Part shown: in pieces, positions 1-6,572 of the stretch | Position numbering within the stretch: position 1 is the stretch's first letter | How the letters are laid out: each line of letters opens with the position of its first letter | Origin: Alphaproteobacteria bacterium | GTDB taxonomy: Bacteria > Pseudomonadota > Alphaproteobacteria > Acetobacterales > Acetobacteraceae | Assembly: GCA_026225015.1 (NCBI GenBank) | Contig: JAMFRY010000314.1 | Span: 1 to 12,179, forward strand | DNA: 12,179 nt | Direction of reading: 5' to 3' | The notes under the pieces: generated by a model | Databases searched by the model: none | Seen by the model: the letters and a program-made list of their open reading frames with translations, nothing else | What the model was told of the DNA's origin: nothing | Position numbers and translations under genes: made by a program

Positions 1-82
1 CTATCTGGCTTCGGATGCCTCCTCCTTCCATAGCGGCGACATCCTTATCATCGATGGCGGCTGCATTATCCGGTCAACTTAG
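1..82 (+). CDS. Short-chain dehydrogenase/reductase (SDR), C-terminal end only
   Basis: This is the end of a gene that enters from the left edge; codons run from base 2 to a TAG at 80-82. The visible 26 residues read YLASDASSFHSGD, then ILIIDGG, then CIIRST. The pattern LASDxSSxxxGxxxxIDGG is the usual carboxyl end of classical SDR oxidoreductases, NAD(P)-dependent enzymes of the Rossmann fold that oxidise alcohols or reduce ketones. The catalytic Ser-Tyr-Lys and the cofactor motif lie outside the window, so the substrate cannot be told. It is 26 bp upstream of the VOC gene on the same strand and probably cotranscribed with it. The family call is fairly safe because of the LASD...DGG signature; the exact role is unknown. 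Confidence 0.8.
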   Translation, partial: YLASDASSFHSGDILIIDGGCIIRST

Positions 83-108
83 AAGCGCGGCGAAACAGGG
101 GAAACGAC

Positions 109-570
109 ATGCTAGAGGGCCATCACTTCCAGAATGCCTATGTCACCCGCGACATCGATAAATGGATCGCGGCGTTCAGCGAGAAGGCCAAACTGGACCG
201 GAAGCTGATATTCGAGGGCACTACCCATGTCACCACGGTCAACGGTCCTGGGACGCAGACCAATAAGTTAGCCTTCCTCTGGGTCGGCGGCATGCAGTAT
301 GAGCTGATCCAGCCGGTCGCCGGCGATGTGGCGCTCTATGCCGATGCGCTGCCCGAGGATGACGCGCTGCAATTCCACCATATCTGCATGCGCGTGCCCG
401 ATTGGGAGGATTTCCGCGCCAGGGTGGATAAGCAACCTTACGAGGTGGTGCTGGAAGGCGGCAACGAACAGCTTCGATTCCTGTATCTGGATGCGCGGCC
501 CTTCCTTGGCCATTACCTGGAATACACCTGGATGACGGATCAGCGCTGGGCACAGATCGGCGGCATGTAG
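109..570 (+). CDS. VOC-family protein (glyoxalase/epimerase/dioxygenase fold)
   Basis: A 153-residue cytoplasmic protein of the vicinal oxygen chelate superfamily, which uses paired beta-alpha-beta-beta-beta modules around a divalent metal. Candidate metal ligands are His5 or His6 near the start (GHHFQNAYV), Glu65 in MQYELIQP, His90 or His91 in LQFHHICMRVPD, and Glu138 in GHYLEYTW. These fit the H/E/H/E layout of methylmalonyl-CoA epimerase-like and glyoxalase-like members. The start is well supported: AGGGGA at 97-102 sits six bases before the ATG. It follows the SDR gene by 26 bp and ends 30 bp from the end of the convergent ferredoxin gene. With a dehydrogenase and a ferredoxin nearby, a role in breakdown of an organic compound is plausible, but this is inference. 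The substrate is unknown. Confidence 0.8.
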   Translation: MLEGHHFQNAYVTRDIDKWIAAFSEKAKLDRKLIFEGTTHVTTVNGPGTQTNKLAFLWVGGMQYELIQPVAGDVALYADALPEDDALQFHHICMRVPDWEDFRARVDKQPYEVVLEGGNEQLRFLYLDARPFLGHYLEYTWMTDQRWAQIGGM

Positions 571-600
571 GCTCGCCGGTGGACAACGAACAATGCGCGC

Positions 601-918
601 TTAGTCCTCCGGCGCGATCGTAACGTGTAGCCCGGAAAGCGCCTCGGTCAGCCTGATCTGGCAGGATAGCCGCGATTGCGCGGTGCGATGGGCGGAGGAA
701 TCCAGCAATTCATCCTCGTCCACGGAGATCGGCGGGATCAGAGCGGCATAGTCCGGCTCCACATAGACATGACAGGTGGCGCAGGAACATACGCCGCCGC
801 AAAGCGCAAGCAGCTCGTCGAATCCGGCATTGCGGATGGCCTCCATCACGCTCAGATTCGCGGCGGGTTCAATGCTTCGGCGCTCGCCTTCTCTTGTCGT
901 AACGGTCAATTTGGGCAT
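601..918 (-). CDS. [2Fe-2S] ferredoxin, adrenodoxin/putidaredoxin type
   Basis: A 105-residue soluble electron carrier. The cluster ligands fit Cys-X5-Cys-X2-Cys: Cys40, Cys46 and Cys49 in LCGGVCSCATCHVY, with the fourth at Cys86 in RLSCQI. The acidic stretch SVDEDELLD (about residues 65-73), which normally docks the reductase and the acceptor, is also present. Proteins of this class carry electrons from an NAD(P)H ferredoxin reductase to cytochromes P450 or other oxygenases, or serve in Fe-S assembly. The general context here (SDR, VOC protein, TetR regulator) favours an oxygenase partner, but none is in the window. An extra Cys44 lies inside the ligand loop. The ATG is preceded only by a weak GAG. 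The gene is divergent from the TetR gene, with 53 bp between their starts. Confidence 0.93.
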   Translation of the reverse strand: MPKLTVTTREGERRSIEPAANLSVMEAIRNAGFDELLALCGGVCSCATCHVYVEPDYAALIPPISVDEDELLDSSAHRTAQSRLSCQIRLTEALSGLHVTIAPED

Positions 919-971
919 TTTTTCAAACTCGTTCTATGCAGGAACCGGCTGGCCGGATCGGAGGGTTTTTG
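919..971. promoter_or_regulatory. Divergent ferredoxin/TetR control region with a dyad and a regulator ribosome binding site
   Basis: A 53-bp space between the ferredoxin start (leftward) and the likely TetR start (rightward). It contains CCGGC-TG-GCCGG at 945-956, a perfect 5-bp inverted repeat with a 2-base centre and a candidate autoregulatory operator. GGAGGG at 960-965 lies six bases before the TTG at 972 and is a strong ribosome binding site. Short GC palindromes are common in GC-rich DNA, so the operator call is tentative. I see no clear -35/-10 pair. Confidence 0.4.
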
Positions 972-1625
972 TTGGCGAGAAAGCAGGTTGGCAAGGAAGC
1001 CGGGACGTTAAGCGATGTACTGTCGCGTAGCGTCGAATCTCCGGCAGCGTCAAGCCTCCGGGATGCCAGAGCGATTCGCTCCGACCAGGCGCTCGGCGCG
1101 GCGCTGTTGGCGCTGATTGAGCGCAAGCCGCTGGAGCAGGTCACGGTGCGCGAGATCGCCGCCGAGGCGGGGGTGCATTACGCGACGTTTTTTCGCCACC
1201 ACCCCACCAAGGAGGCGCTGCTCGATCACCTGGCGGCGGAGCAGATCAACCGCCTGGTGGAGCTCACTGTGCCGGTGCTTGACCGTACCGACAGCCATAC
1301 CGCGTTCATGGCCCTGTGCGAATATGTGCACGCGCATCGCGCCTTATGGACAGCTTTGCTCACCGGCGGCGCGGCGGAAGCCATGCGCGGCGAGCTGCGG
1401 CGGGTCTCCCGCGAGGTTGCAGTGGAGCGCGCGCCGAAAGCGAGCTGGTTGCCGGTGGAACTGGCGGTAAACACGTCGGTCAGCCTGATTTTTGAAACCC
1501 TGGCCTGGTGGCTGGCGCAGCCCGAAGCCGCGGTGCCGCTGGAGCACGTGGCGCGTACCTTGCAAACGCTGTTGCTGACCATCCAGAATCCCTGGCTGAT
1601 TGATCCCCAACTCAGCCCATCCTAA
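972..1625 (+). CDS. TetR/AcrR-family transcriptional regulator
   Basis: A 217-residue DNA-binding repressor-type protein. The N-terminal helix-turn-helix is clear at about residues 58-77: VTVREIAAEAGVHYATFFRH, followed by HPTKEALLDHL, the usual TetR arrangement. The remaining ~140 helical residues would form the ligand and dimer domain and look typical in length. I chose TTG at 972 because GGAGGG ends six bases before it; an in-frame ATG at 936 would add 12 residues but has no ribosome binding site. The gene is divergent from the ferredoxin and is followed, after 163 bp, by an MFS exporter on the same strand. The usual logic is that the regulator controls the exporter, or the divergent ferredoxin, in response to a small toxic or catabolic ligand. 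The ligand is not known. Confidence 0.9.
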   Translation: MARKQVGKEAGTLSDVLSRSVESPAASSLRDARAIRSDQALGAALLALIERKPLEQVTVREIAAEAGVHYATFFRHHPTKEALLDHLAAEQINRLVELTVPVLDRTDSHTAFMALCEYVHAHRALWTALLTGGAAEAMRGELRRVSREVAVERAPKASWLPVELAVNTSVSLIFETLAWWLAQPEAAVPLEHVARTLQTLLLTIQNPWLIDPQLSPS

Positions 1626-1642
1626 GCGACTGACAAACATTG

Positions 1643-1690
1643 GCGCGTTGCACGAAGCGCAGGGCTCAACGCGCATCCTCGCTTGATGCG
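1643..1690. promoter_or_regulatory. Two overlapping, mutually exclusive inverted repeats between tetR and the exporter
   Basis: GCGCGTTG (1643-1650) pairs perfectly with CAACGCGC (1667-1674) over a 16-base loop. CGCATC (1672-1677) pairs perfectly with GATGCG (1685-1690) over a 7-base loop. The arms share 1672-1674, so in RNA the two hairpins compete. Neither is followed by a run of T, so a simple intrinsic terminator for tetR is not a good fit. They could be operator sites, a weak terminator, or part of a leader that switches between structures. No convincing sigma-70 promoter is visible nearby. Confidence 0.35.
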
Positions 1691-1729
1691 ACGGGTCATT
1701 GTTGTACCTTTAATGGCGGGGGAATGATC

Positions 1730-1792
1730 ATGGCGCCGAAATTCGATCTGGCCAAACAACGCGCTTGCATGCCGGGATTGCCCCGCCAATGA
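1730..1792 (+). CDS. Possible leader peptide (20 codons) overlapping the exporter start
   Basis: An ATG at 1730 with GGGGGA at 1718-1723, spaced six bases, opens a 20-codon frame (MAPKFDLAKQRACMPGLPRQ) that ends in TGA at 1790-1792. Its stop overlaps the ATG of the exporter at 1789 as ATGA, the classic layout of translational coupling. The exporter ATG has no good ribosome binding site of its own, while this small frame does. It may therefore serve mainly to bring ribosomes to the exporter gene. The peptide resembles nothing I recognise. A chance frame is possible; the combination of good spacing and exact stop-start overlap is the support. Confidence 0.45.
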   Translation: MAPKFDLAKQRACMPGLPRQ

Positions 1793-3498
1793 GCATTGCC
1801 GTTGCCGCATCCGCGGATGCCGGGCAAGCAAGCTCGCCGAATTATAAATGGCTGGTGCTGGCCAATACCACCGTAGGCACGCTGCTCGCCACCATCGATT
1901 CCTCGATCATGCTGATCGCCCTGCCGCAGATTTTCCGCGGCATCGGCCTCAACCCGCTGCAAGCCAGCAATACCTTCTATCTGCTCTGGATGATCCTCGG
2001 CTATATCATCGTCAGCTCGGTGCTGGTGGTCAGCTTCGGCCGGCTCGGCGACATGTTCGGCCGGGTGAAAATGTATAATTTCGGCTATGTGGTCTACACG
2101 TTTTTCTCGCTGGTGCTGACGGTGGACCCGCTCAGCGCGCAGGCGGGCGCGATGTGGCTGGTCGTCGGCCGGGTGTTCCAGGGCGTTGGCGCCGCCTTTA
2201 TCACCGGCAATTCCGGCGCCATTCTCACCGATGTGTTTCCCGCCAACCAGCGCGGCCTGGCACTGGGCATCGGCAACATCGCCGGCATCAGTGGCTCGTT
2301 CATCGGCCTGGTGGTGGGCGGCGTGCTAGCGGCCATCCACTGGCGGCTGGTCTTTCTGGTCTCCGTGCCGCTCGGCTTCATCGGCACTGTCTGGTCATTT
2401 CTCCTGCTAAAAAAAGTCGCGCCGCTACAGGCAACCTCCATCGACTGGGCCGGCAATGCCACCTTCGGCGCCGGGCTGATCGCATTGATGATCGGCATCA
2501 CCTATGGCATCGAACCCGCCGGCGGCCACGCAATGGGCTGGACCAGCCCAACCGTGCTCGGCCTGTTGATCGGCGGCACGGTGCTGCTGGCGGCGTTTCT
2601 GCTGGTCGAAGCGCGGGTGAAGAACCCAATGTTCCGCCTGCCTCTGTTTAAAATCCGGGCCTTCACCTCCGGCACGCTTTCCACCTTTCTATCCTCCATT
2701 GGCCGTGGCGGGCTGATGTTCATGCTGATCGTCTGGCTGCAGGGCATCTGGCTGCCGCTGCATGGATATAGCTTCGAGGAAACACCGTTCTGGGCCGGGA
2801 TTCTGATGCTGCCGATGACGCTGGGCTTTCTGCTCGCCGGGCCGATTTCCGGGTTTCTCTCCGACAAATTCGGCGCACGCTATTTCACCACCGGCGGGAT
2901 GCTGGCGGCGGCTTGCAGTTTCCTGCTCCTGATCTTTCTGCCGGTCGATTTCAACTACAGCGTTTTTGCCGTGATCTTGCTGATCAACGGCATGGCCATG
3001 GGGGCCTTCGCGGCGCCGAACCGGGCGGCGATCATGAACAGCCTGCCGCCGGATGACCGCGGCGCCGGCGGCGGCATGAATTCAACCTTCCAGAACGCGG
3101 CGCAGGTTTTCTCGATCGGCATTTTTTTCAGCCTGATCCTGAACGGGCTTTCAGGTAGCCTCTCCGGCACGCTGACGCAGGGGCTGATCCAACACGGCGT
3201 GCCGGCGGTGCAAGCGGGGCAAATCGGCCAGCTCCCGCCGGTCACCATCCTGTTCGCGGCGTTTCTCGGCTATAATCCGGTCCAGAGCCTGGTCGGCGCC
3301 GGCATATTGCACAGGCTCCCCGGCAATAACGCCCAGATACTCACCGGCCACGAATTCTTCCCCAATCTGATCTCGGCGCCGTTCCATGCCGGTTTGGCCG
3401 AGGCGTTTGGCTTCGCGGCACTGGCTTGCCTGGTGGCTGCCGCCGCTTCCCTAACCCGCGGCGGGCGCTATGTGCACGGAGACAATCCGGACGATTGA
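1789..3498 (+). CDS. DHA2-type (14-helix) MFS exporter, drug/proton antiporter family
   Basis: A 569-residue inner-membrane transporter, likely a proton-driven exporter of a small, probably lipophilic compound. Visible family marks, numbered from this start: Asp37 in the first helix (ATIDSSIMLIALP, motif D1 of the drug:H+ antiporter families), motif A after helix 2 (GRLGDMFGRVK, about 84-94), and the WRLVFLVSVPLG segment after helix 5. Helices 13 and 14 are separated by a long periplasmic stretch of roughly 85 residues. In the motif C region (about 162-178) the usual Pro is replaced: SGSFIGLVVGG. I prefer ATG 1789 because it overlaps the leader stop; a TTG at 1765 would add eight residues but has no ribosome binding site. 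The TetR gene upstream is the likely regulator. The substrate cannot be told. Confidence 0.92.
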   Translation: MSIAVAASADAGQASSPNYKWLVLANTTVGTLLATIDSSIMLIALPQIFRGIGLNPLQASNTFYLLWMILGYIIVSSVLVVSFGRLGDMFGRVKMYNFGYVVYTFFSLVLTVDPLSAQAGAMWLVVGRVFQGVGAAFITGNSGAILTDVFPANQRGLALGIGNIAGISGSFIGLVVGGVLAAIHWRLVFLVSVPLGFIGTVWSFLLLKKVAPLQATSIDWAGNATFGAGLIALMIGITYGIEPAGGHAMGWTSPTVLGLLIGGTVLLAAFLLVEARVKNPMFRLPLFKIRAFTSGTLSTFLSSIGRGGLMFMLIVWLQGIWLPLHGYSFEETPFWAGILMLPMTLGFLLAGPISGFLSDKFGARYFTTGGMLAAACSFLLLIFLPVDFNYSVFAVILLINGMAMGAFAAPNRAAIMNSLPPDDRGAGGGMNSTFQNAAQVFSIGIFFSLILNGLSGSLSGTLTQGLIQHGVPAVQAGQIGQLPPVTILFAAFLGYNPVQSLVGAGILHRLPGNNAQILTGHEFFPNLISAPFHAGLAEAFGFAALACLVAAAASLTRGGRYVHGDNPDD

Positions 3499-3509
3499 GC
3501 GGGGCGCTT

Positions 3510-3526
3510 AAAGCGGTTTGCCGTTT
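3510..3526 (+). terminator. Weak hairpin after the exporter gene
   Basis: AAAGCGG (3510-3516), loop TTTG, CCGTTT (3521-3526): a 6-bp stem with one bulged G, ending in three T. It begins 11 bases after the exporter stop. It is short for an intrinsic terminator and overlaps the putative -35 of the next gene, so this is tentative. Confidence 0.25.
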
Positions 3527-3548
3527 GGTACCCATGCCGTGGTATATT
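3518..3548 (+). promoter_or_regulatory. Possible sigma-70 promoter for the tonB-like gene
   Basis: TTGCCG at 3518-3523 and TATATT at 3543-3548, separated by 19 bases. The -10 is good, the -35 moderate and the spacing slightly long. If used, transcription would start near 3555. The in-frame TTG at 3547 would then lie inside the -10 and could not be the start codon. Confidence 0.35.
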
Positions 3549-4311
3549 GCGCAGACCTGATATTTTGTCCCGGTTTCCGGTTTTGGCGGAGCGTCAACTG
3601 AACCTGCGAGCCGATCCCCTGGCGCAGCGCAAGCGGCATCGAACTGGCGCCGGGCTTGTCTTTGGCTGCGCCGCCGCGCTGCTGTTGCATGGCGGCGTAT
3701 TGGCGGCATTGATTCTGGGCCGACCCACGCCGATGCCTGTGCCTGCGAACCCGCCGGCAATTTCGTTGTTGCTGCAACCAAACCAAACGCCTTCCACCCA
3801 AGGCCGCGCGACTCCGGTAAAACCCAGGCCGTCGGGGGTCCCGGCGGAACGCCCGCCGGCGGCAGCCACCGCGATCATCAACAGTCAGCCCCTGCTTCGA
3901 GCCGTGATTCCCCGGCCAGTGCAAGCACAAGCACAAGCGCCTGCGGCGCCCAGCGCGAGCATGCAGCGGAACCCGGCCCCACCTGCCGAAGGTTTTGTGG
4001 CCGCCACGACTTTACCCGGCAATTCCAATCAACCGCCGATCTACTCGCCGGCGGCGATCGCGCATGGCGAGCAAGGCAGCGTGCTGCTTTCCATCCATGT
4101 GCTCGGCAACGGACTCACCGATTTTGTCAGCGTGACGCAGAGTTCAGGCTACCAGGTCCTCGACCAGGCTGCGGTGGATGCGGCGATGCATTGGCGTTTT
4201 CAGCCGGCGCGCATGGCGGGAAAGCCCGTGGTTATGGTCATCCCTTATTGGATCAATTTCAATCTGCAAACGCAGAATGTGCAGCAATCCGGGGTTCCGC
4301 CGGATCACTGA
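3547..4311 (+). CDS. TonB-family energy transducer
   Basis: Up to 254 residues: a short basic cytosolic end, one membrane helix (about 35-58, GLVFGCAAALLLHGGVLAAL), a Pro/Ala/Gln-rich periplasmic spacer (60-160) and a C-terminal TonB domain (about 163-241, PPIYSPAAIAHGEQGSVLLS, SSGYQVLDQAAVDAAMHWRF). His48 in LLLHGGVLAAL matches the helix His of E. coli TonB (His20), needed for coupling to ExbB/ExbD. Such proteins pass proton-motive energy to outer-membrane receptors for iron complexes and other scarce nutrients. No exbB, exbD or receptor gene is adjacent, so partners must be elsewhere. The start is uncertain: I give the longest frame (TTG 3547), but TTG 3565 or 3583 are possible. The only nearby ribosome binding site, GGAG at 3588-3591, points to a CTG at 3598. 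The 3' end overlaps the convergent TadG-like gene by 7 bp. Confidence 0.88.
   Translation: MRRPDILSRFPVLAERQLNLRADPLAQRKRHRTGAGLVFGCAAALLLHGGVLAALILGRPTPMPVPANPPAISLLLQPNQTPSTQGRATPVKPRPSGVPAERPPAAATAIINSQPLLRAVIPRPVQAQAQAPAAPSASMQRNPAPPAEGFVAATTLPGNSNQPPIYSPAAIAHGEQGSVLLSIHVLGNGLTDFVSVTQSSGYQVLDQAAVDAAMHWRFQPARMAGKPVVMVIPYWINFNLQTQNVQQSGVPPDH
3922..3939 (+). repeat. 6-bp tandem repeat in the TonB spacer
   Basis: CAAGCA, CAAGCA, CAAGCG: three tandem units encoding the Gln-Ala run QAQAQA in the proline-rich periplasmic spacer. Length change here would alter only the reach of the spacer. Confidence 0.7.
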
Positions 4312-6569
4312 AGCAGCGATGCCGGTCCGCTCGTGCCGGGGTTGCCAGGCGTGGGACAGGTAAATTCCGTTACTGCGTTGGAGTAGCCCAGATCGTCGTT
4401 ATACAATTCGGCCTGCTTGCCGTTCACCTTCGCTTGCGCCCAGGCGCCCATATCGTTCCAGAGCAGGGCGAAGCTGGGCGGCGGATTGGTGTTGCAAAAC
4501 ACCGCGCCGTATTCCGGATTCTCCACCGGGTCGATCGGCATTGGCGGGTTGGTGGTGGTATCGTTGTTCGGCTGGTCGGTGCTCGGCAGGGTGGCGCCGT
4601 TAATGCCGTTGGCTTGCGGGTTATAGCATTGGTGCGAGGTATCCTCCGGCGGATAATTGTCGCGGCCATAGCCGGGCGGCTCGGTAACCACGAACGGGCC
4701 GCTGCCGCTGCCGCTGATCGATATGCGAGTCGGCACGGAGCCGCCGGAATAGACCGGATTCATGCCAGGGAGCTTCGCACCGGGCGGGGAGATGATGTCG
4801 GACGCATTGCCGGTGGTTTTGGCCGTGAAGGCGCCGGGCTCAACCGTATAGCTGTAATAGTCCGGCAGGTCGGGAACGCCGTTGGTCTCGGGCACATTGG
4901 TGCCGAGCGGCTGGATGATGAAGGCGCAGTTATTATAACTGGGGCTTTGCAGGCTGTTCTGCGTCGTGGTGATGCCGTTGGCCCCGCTGTTCAGCTTGGT
5001 TGCCGTGCAATTGGTGACCGCGCCGCCGCCGGGGTTTTCGCCGGCGCCGTCGGGGTCCATCTGGCTCGCATTTGGCGGACTCCAGCCCCACCAGGGATCG
5101 TATGTTGCGGGCGTGACCGCGCCGTCGGCGGCGCTCATGGCAGGGCTGCAGCCAGCAATGGCGGGGGGATAGGTTCCGCCGGCGGCGGCGGATGTGAAGG
5201 TAGCGTCGGGGTAATAGGTCGAATATACCAATACATTCGTGGCGGTCGTGTAGGTGCTGGAGGCATTGCTTACCGGCGCATAGCCGGCGGGCAGGGCGCT
5301 CGGCGAAAACGAGGCGGTGGCGGTGATCGTTGTGCCGGAGACCGGCCATTGCGGGCAGATGGCCCGCACCGTGTAGGTAGTGCTGCCGATTGTCTGCGTG
5401 GTGACCGGTCCAAGAAAGGGCAGCAGCGCATGGTTGGTGCCATGGGTCGGCGGCCAGCCCAGCATCTCCCAGGCGGTGGAGAAGATGTTGATGCTGTCCT
5501 GATAGGGGACGATATTATCGGCCGGATCGGCGTCGGGATAGGCTTCGATGGAGCCGTATAAGTTATGTGCCGGGCAGGTGCCGTATAAAGCTTTACCGCT
5601 GATGGTTTCGCCGCTCGATTGATAGCTGGTTGCGCCGCCGCTGGTGACATAAATTTCGTTGGTATATTGAGTAGGATTGCCGGTATTGGTGGTGACTCCG
5701 GTGGTGGAATTGAAGCTGGTGGTATCCAGGTCGCTGGGACCGTGGGCGGGGGTGATGGTTCCGGCGGTAAAATTGACAAAGGTGAAGGCCAGTGGATCAC
5801 TCCCGGGGAAGGAGAAATTCCCGCTGCCGCTGCCGCCGGAATTCTCGCCGATCAGCACGTAATTGCAGCTATTCACGCCATTGGCCGCGGCAACGCTGGG
5901 CACGTATTGGATCGGCCCATAGCTGCTATTGCTGCAATCGGCGTTCGGCGCGGGCACGTTGCCATATTGCGGATTTCCGGTCGAATCGGTCGGCACGGCA
6001 TAGGTGTAGATGGCGGATAAGTCGCTGCCATAGCCAACGCCGACATGGCTGAAATTCCCGGTGCCAACCGAAGTCGCGCCGGTGCTCTGCGCGACCGATG
6101 TGACGCGCAGGGCCTCCGACGGGATCGCGAAGGCGAGCAGCGTGTTTAGCAGCTTTGCCTGGGCCGTGACTTCCACGCAATAGACCGTCGCGGCGGGACA
6201 TAGCGAGGTGACGCCGCTGGCTGCGCTTTTGGTGCCGCAGGTGATCCCCGCAGCGCCGCTGGGGTTGCAGGATGTGCCCGCCGTGCTGGTGACGGTGGCA
6301 TAGAAGCCTAAATTTGCGGCGGAGGTGTTGAAAGCGGTTTTGGCGACATTGTAGGCGGCAGTGCCATCCTGGTTGGTTTGGAAGGCGCCGGCGCCGGCCA
6401 GCGCCGCGGAATCAGCGGCGAATTGCAGTTGCGCGCGGGCCGAGGCGAGGCGCGAGAAATCGACGGCGGCGCCGCAGGCGATGATCAGCGGAATGCTCAT
6501 CATGGCGACGATAAGGGCAGTCGCGGCGCGGCGATGGCTCAAGAATTTCGCGATGGTTCCGGCGATCAT
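4305..6569 (-). CDS. Large TadG-like (TadE/G N-terminal domain) membrane-anchored protein
   Basis: A 754-residue protein. Residues about 13-60 match the Flp-pilus TadE/G-like N-terminal domain: RRAATALIVAMMSIPLII, then Asp37 in AAVDFSRL, then QLQFAADSAALAGA. This places one membrane helix at about 15-36 with the rest outside. The following ~690 residues are rich in Gly, Ser, Thr, Asn and Pro, with scattered Cys, and look like a secreted or surface domain. I see no DxSxS metal site, so no obvious von Willebrand A domain, which many long TadG proteins have. TadG-type proteins assist assembly of the tight-adherence pilus or sit in the periplasm. It is the last gene of a three-gene operon, 3 bp after the second TadE gene. 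The ATG at 6569 fits the domain exactly. The extracellular part is of unknown function. Confidence 0.8.
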   Translation of the reverse strand: MIAGTIAKFLSHRRAATALIVAMMSIPLIIACGAAVDFSRLASARAQLQFAADSAALAGAGAFQTNQDGTAAYNVAKTAFNTSAANLGFYATVTSTAGTSCNPSGAAGITCGTKSAASGVTSLCPAATVYCVEVTAQAKLLNTLLAFAIPSEALRVTSVAQSTGATSVGTGNFSHVGVGYGSDLSAIYTYAVPTDSTGNPQYGNVPAPNADCSNSSYGPIQYVPSVAAANGVNSCNYVLIGENSGGSGSGNFSFPGSDPLAFTFVNFTAGTITPAHGPSDLDTTSFNSTTGVTTNTGNPTQYTNEIYVTSGGATSYQSSGETISGKALYGTCPAHNLYGSIEAYPDADPADNIVPYQDSINIFSTAWEMLGWPPTHGTNHALLPFLGPVTTQTIGSTTYTVRAICPQWPVSGTTITATASFSPSALPAGYAPVSNASSTYTTATNVLVYSTYYPDATFTSAAAGGTYPPAIAGCSPAMSAADGAVTPATYDPWWGWSPPNASQMDPDGAGENPGGGAVTNCTATKLNSGANGITTTQNSLQSPSYNNCAFIIQPLGTNVPETNGVPDLPDYYSYTVEPGAFTAKTTGNASDIISPPGAKLPGMNPVYSGGSVPTRISISGSGSGPFVVTEPPGYGRDNYPPEDTSHQCYNPQANGINGATLPSTDQPNNDTTTNPPMPIDPVENPEYGAVFCNTNPPPSFALLWNDMGAWAQAKVNGKQAELYNDDLGYSNAVTEFTCPTPGNPGTSGPASLLQ

Positions 6570-6572
6570 GCG

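Noticed and set aside
1683..1714. TTGATG and TTTAAT as a promoter for the exporter
   Set aside because: The spacer is 20 bases and both boxes match poorly, so I did not list it.
2094..2501. Leftward open frames inside the MFS gene
   Set aside because: The rightward frame has clear transporter motifs along its full length; the reverse frames are compositional artefacts.
4191..5561. Long rightward open frame (456 codons) opposite the TadG-like gene
   Set aside because: Gly/Arg/Ala-biased composition typical of an antisense shadow in GC-rich DNA; it overlaps tonB and tadG and has no domain, signal or ribosome binding site.
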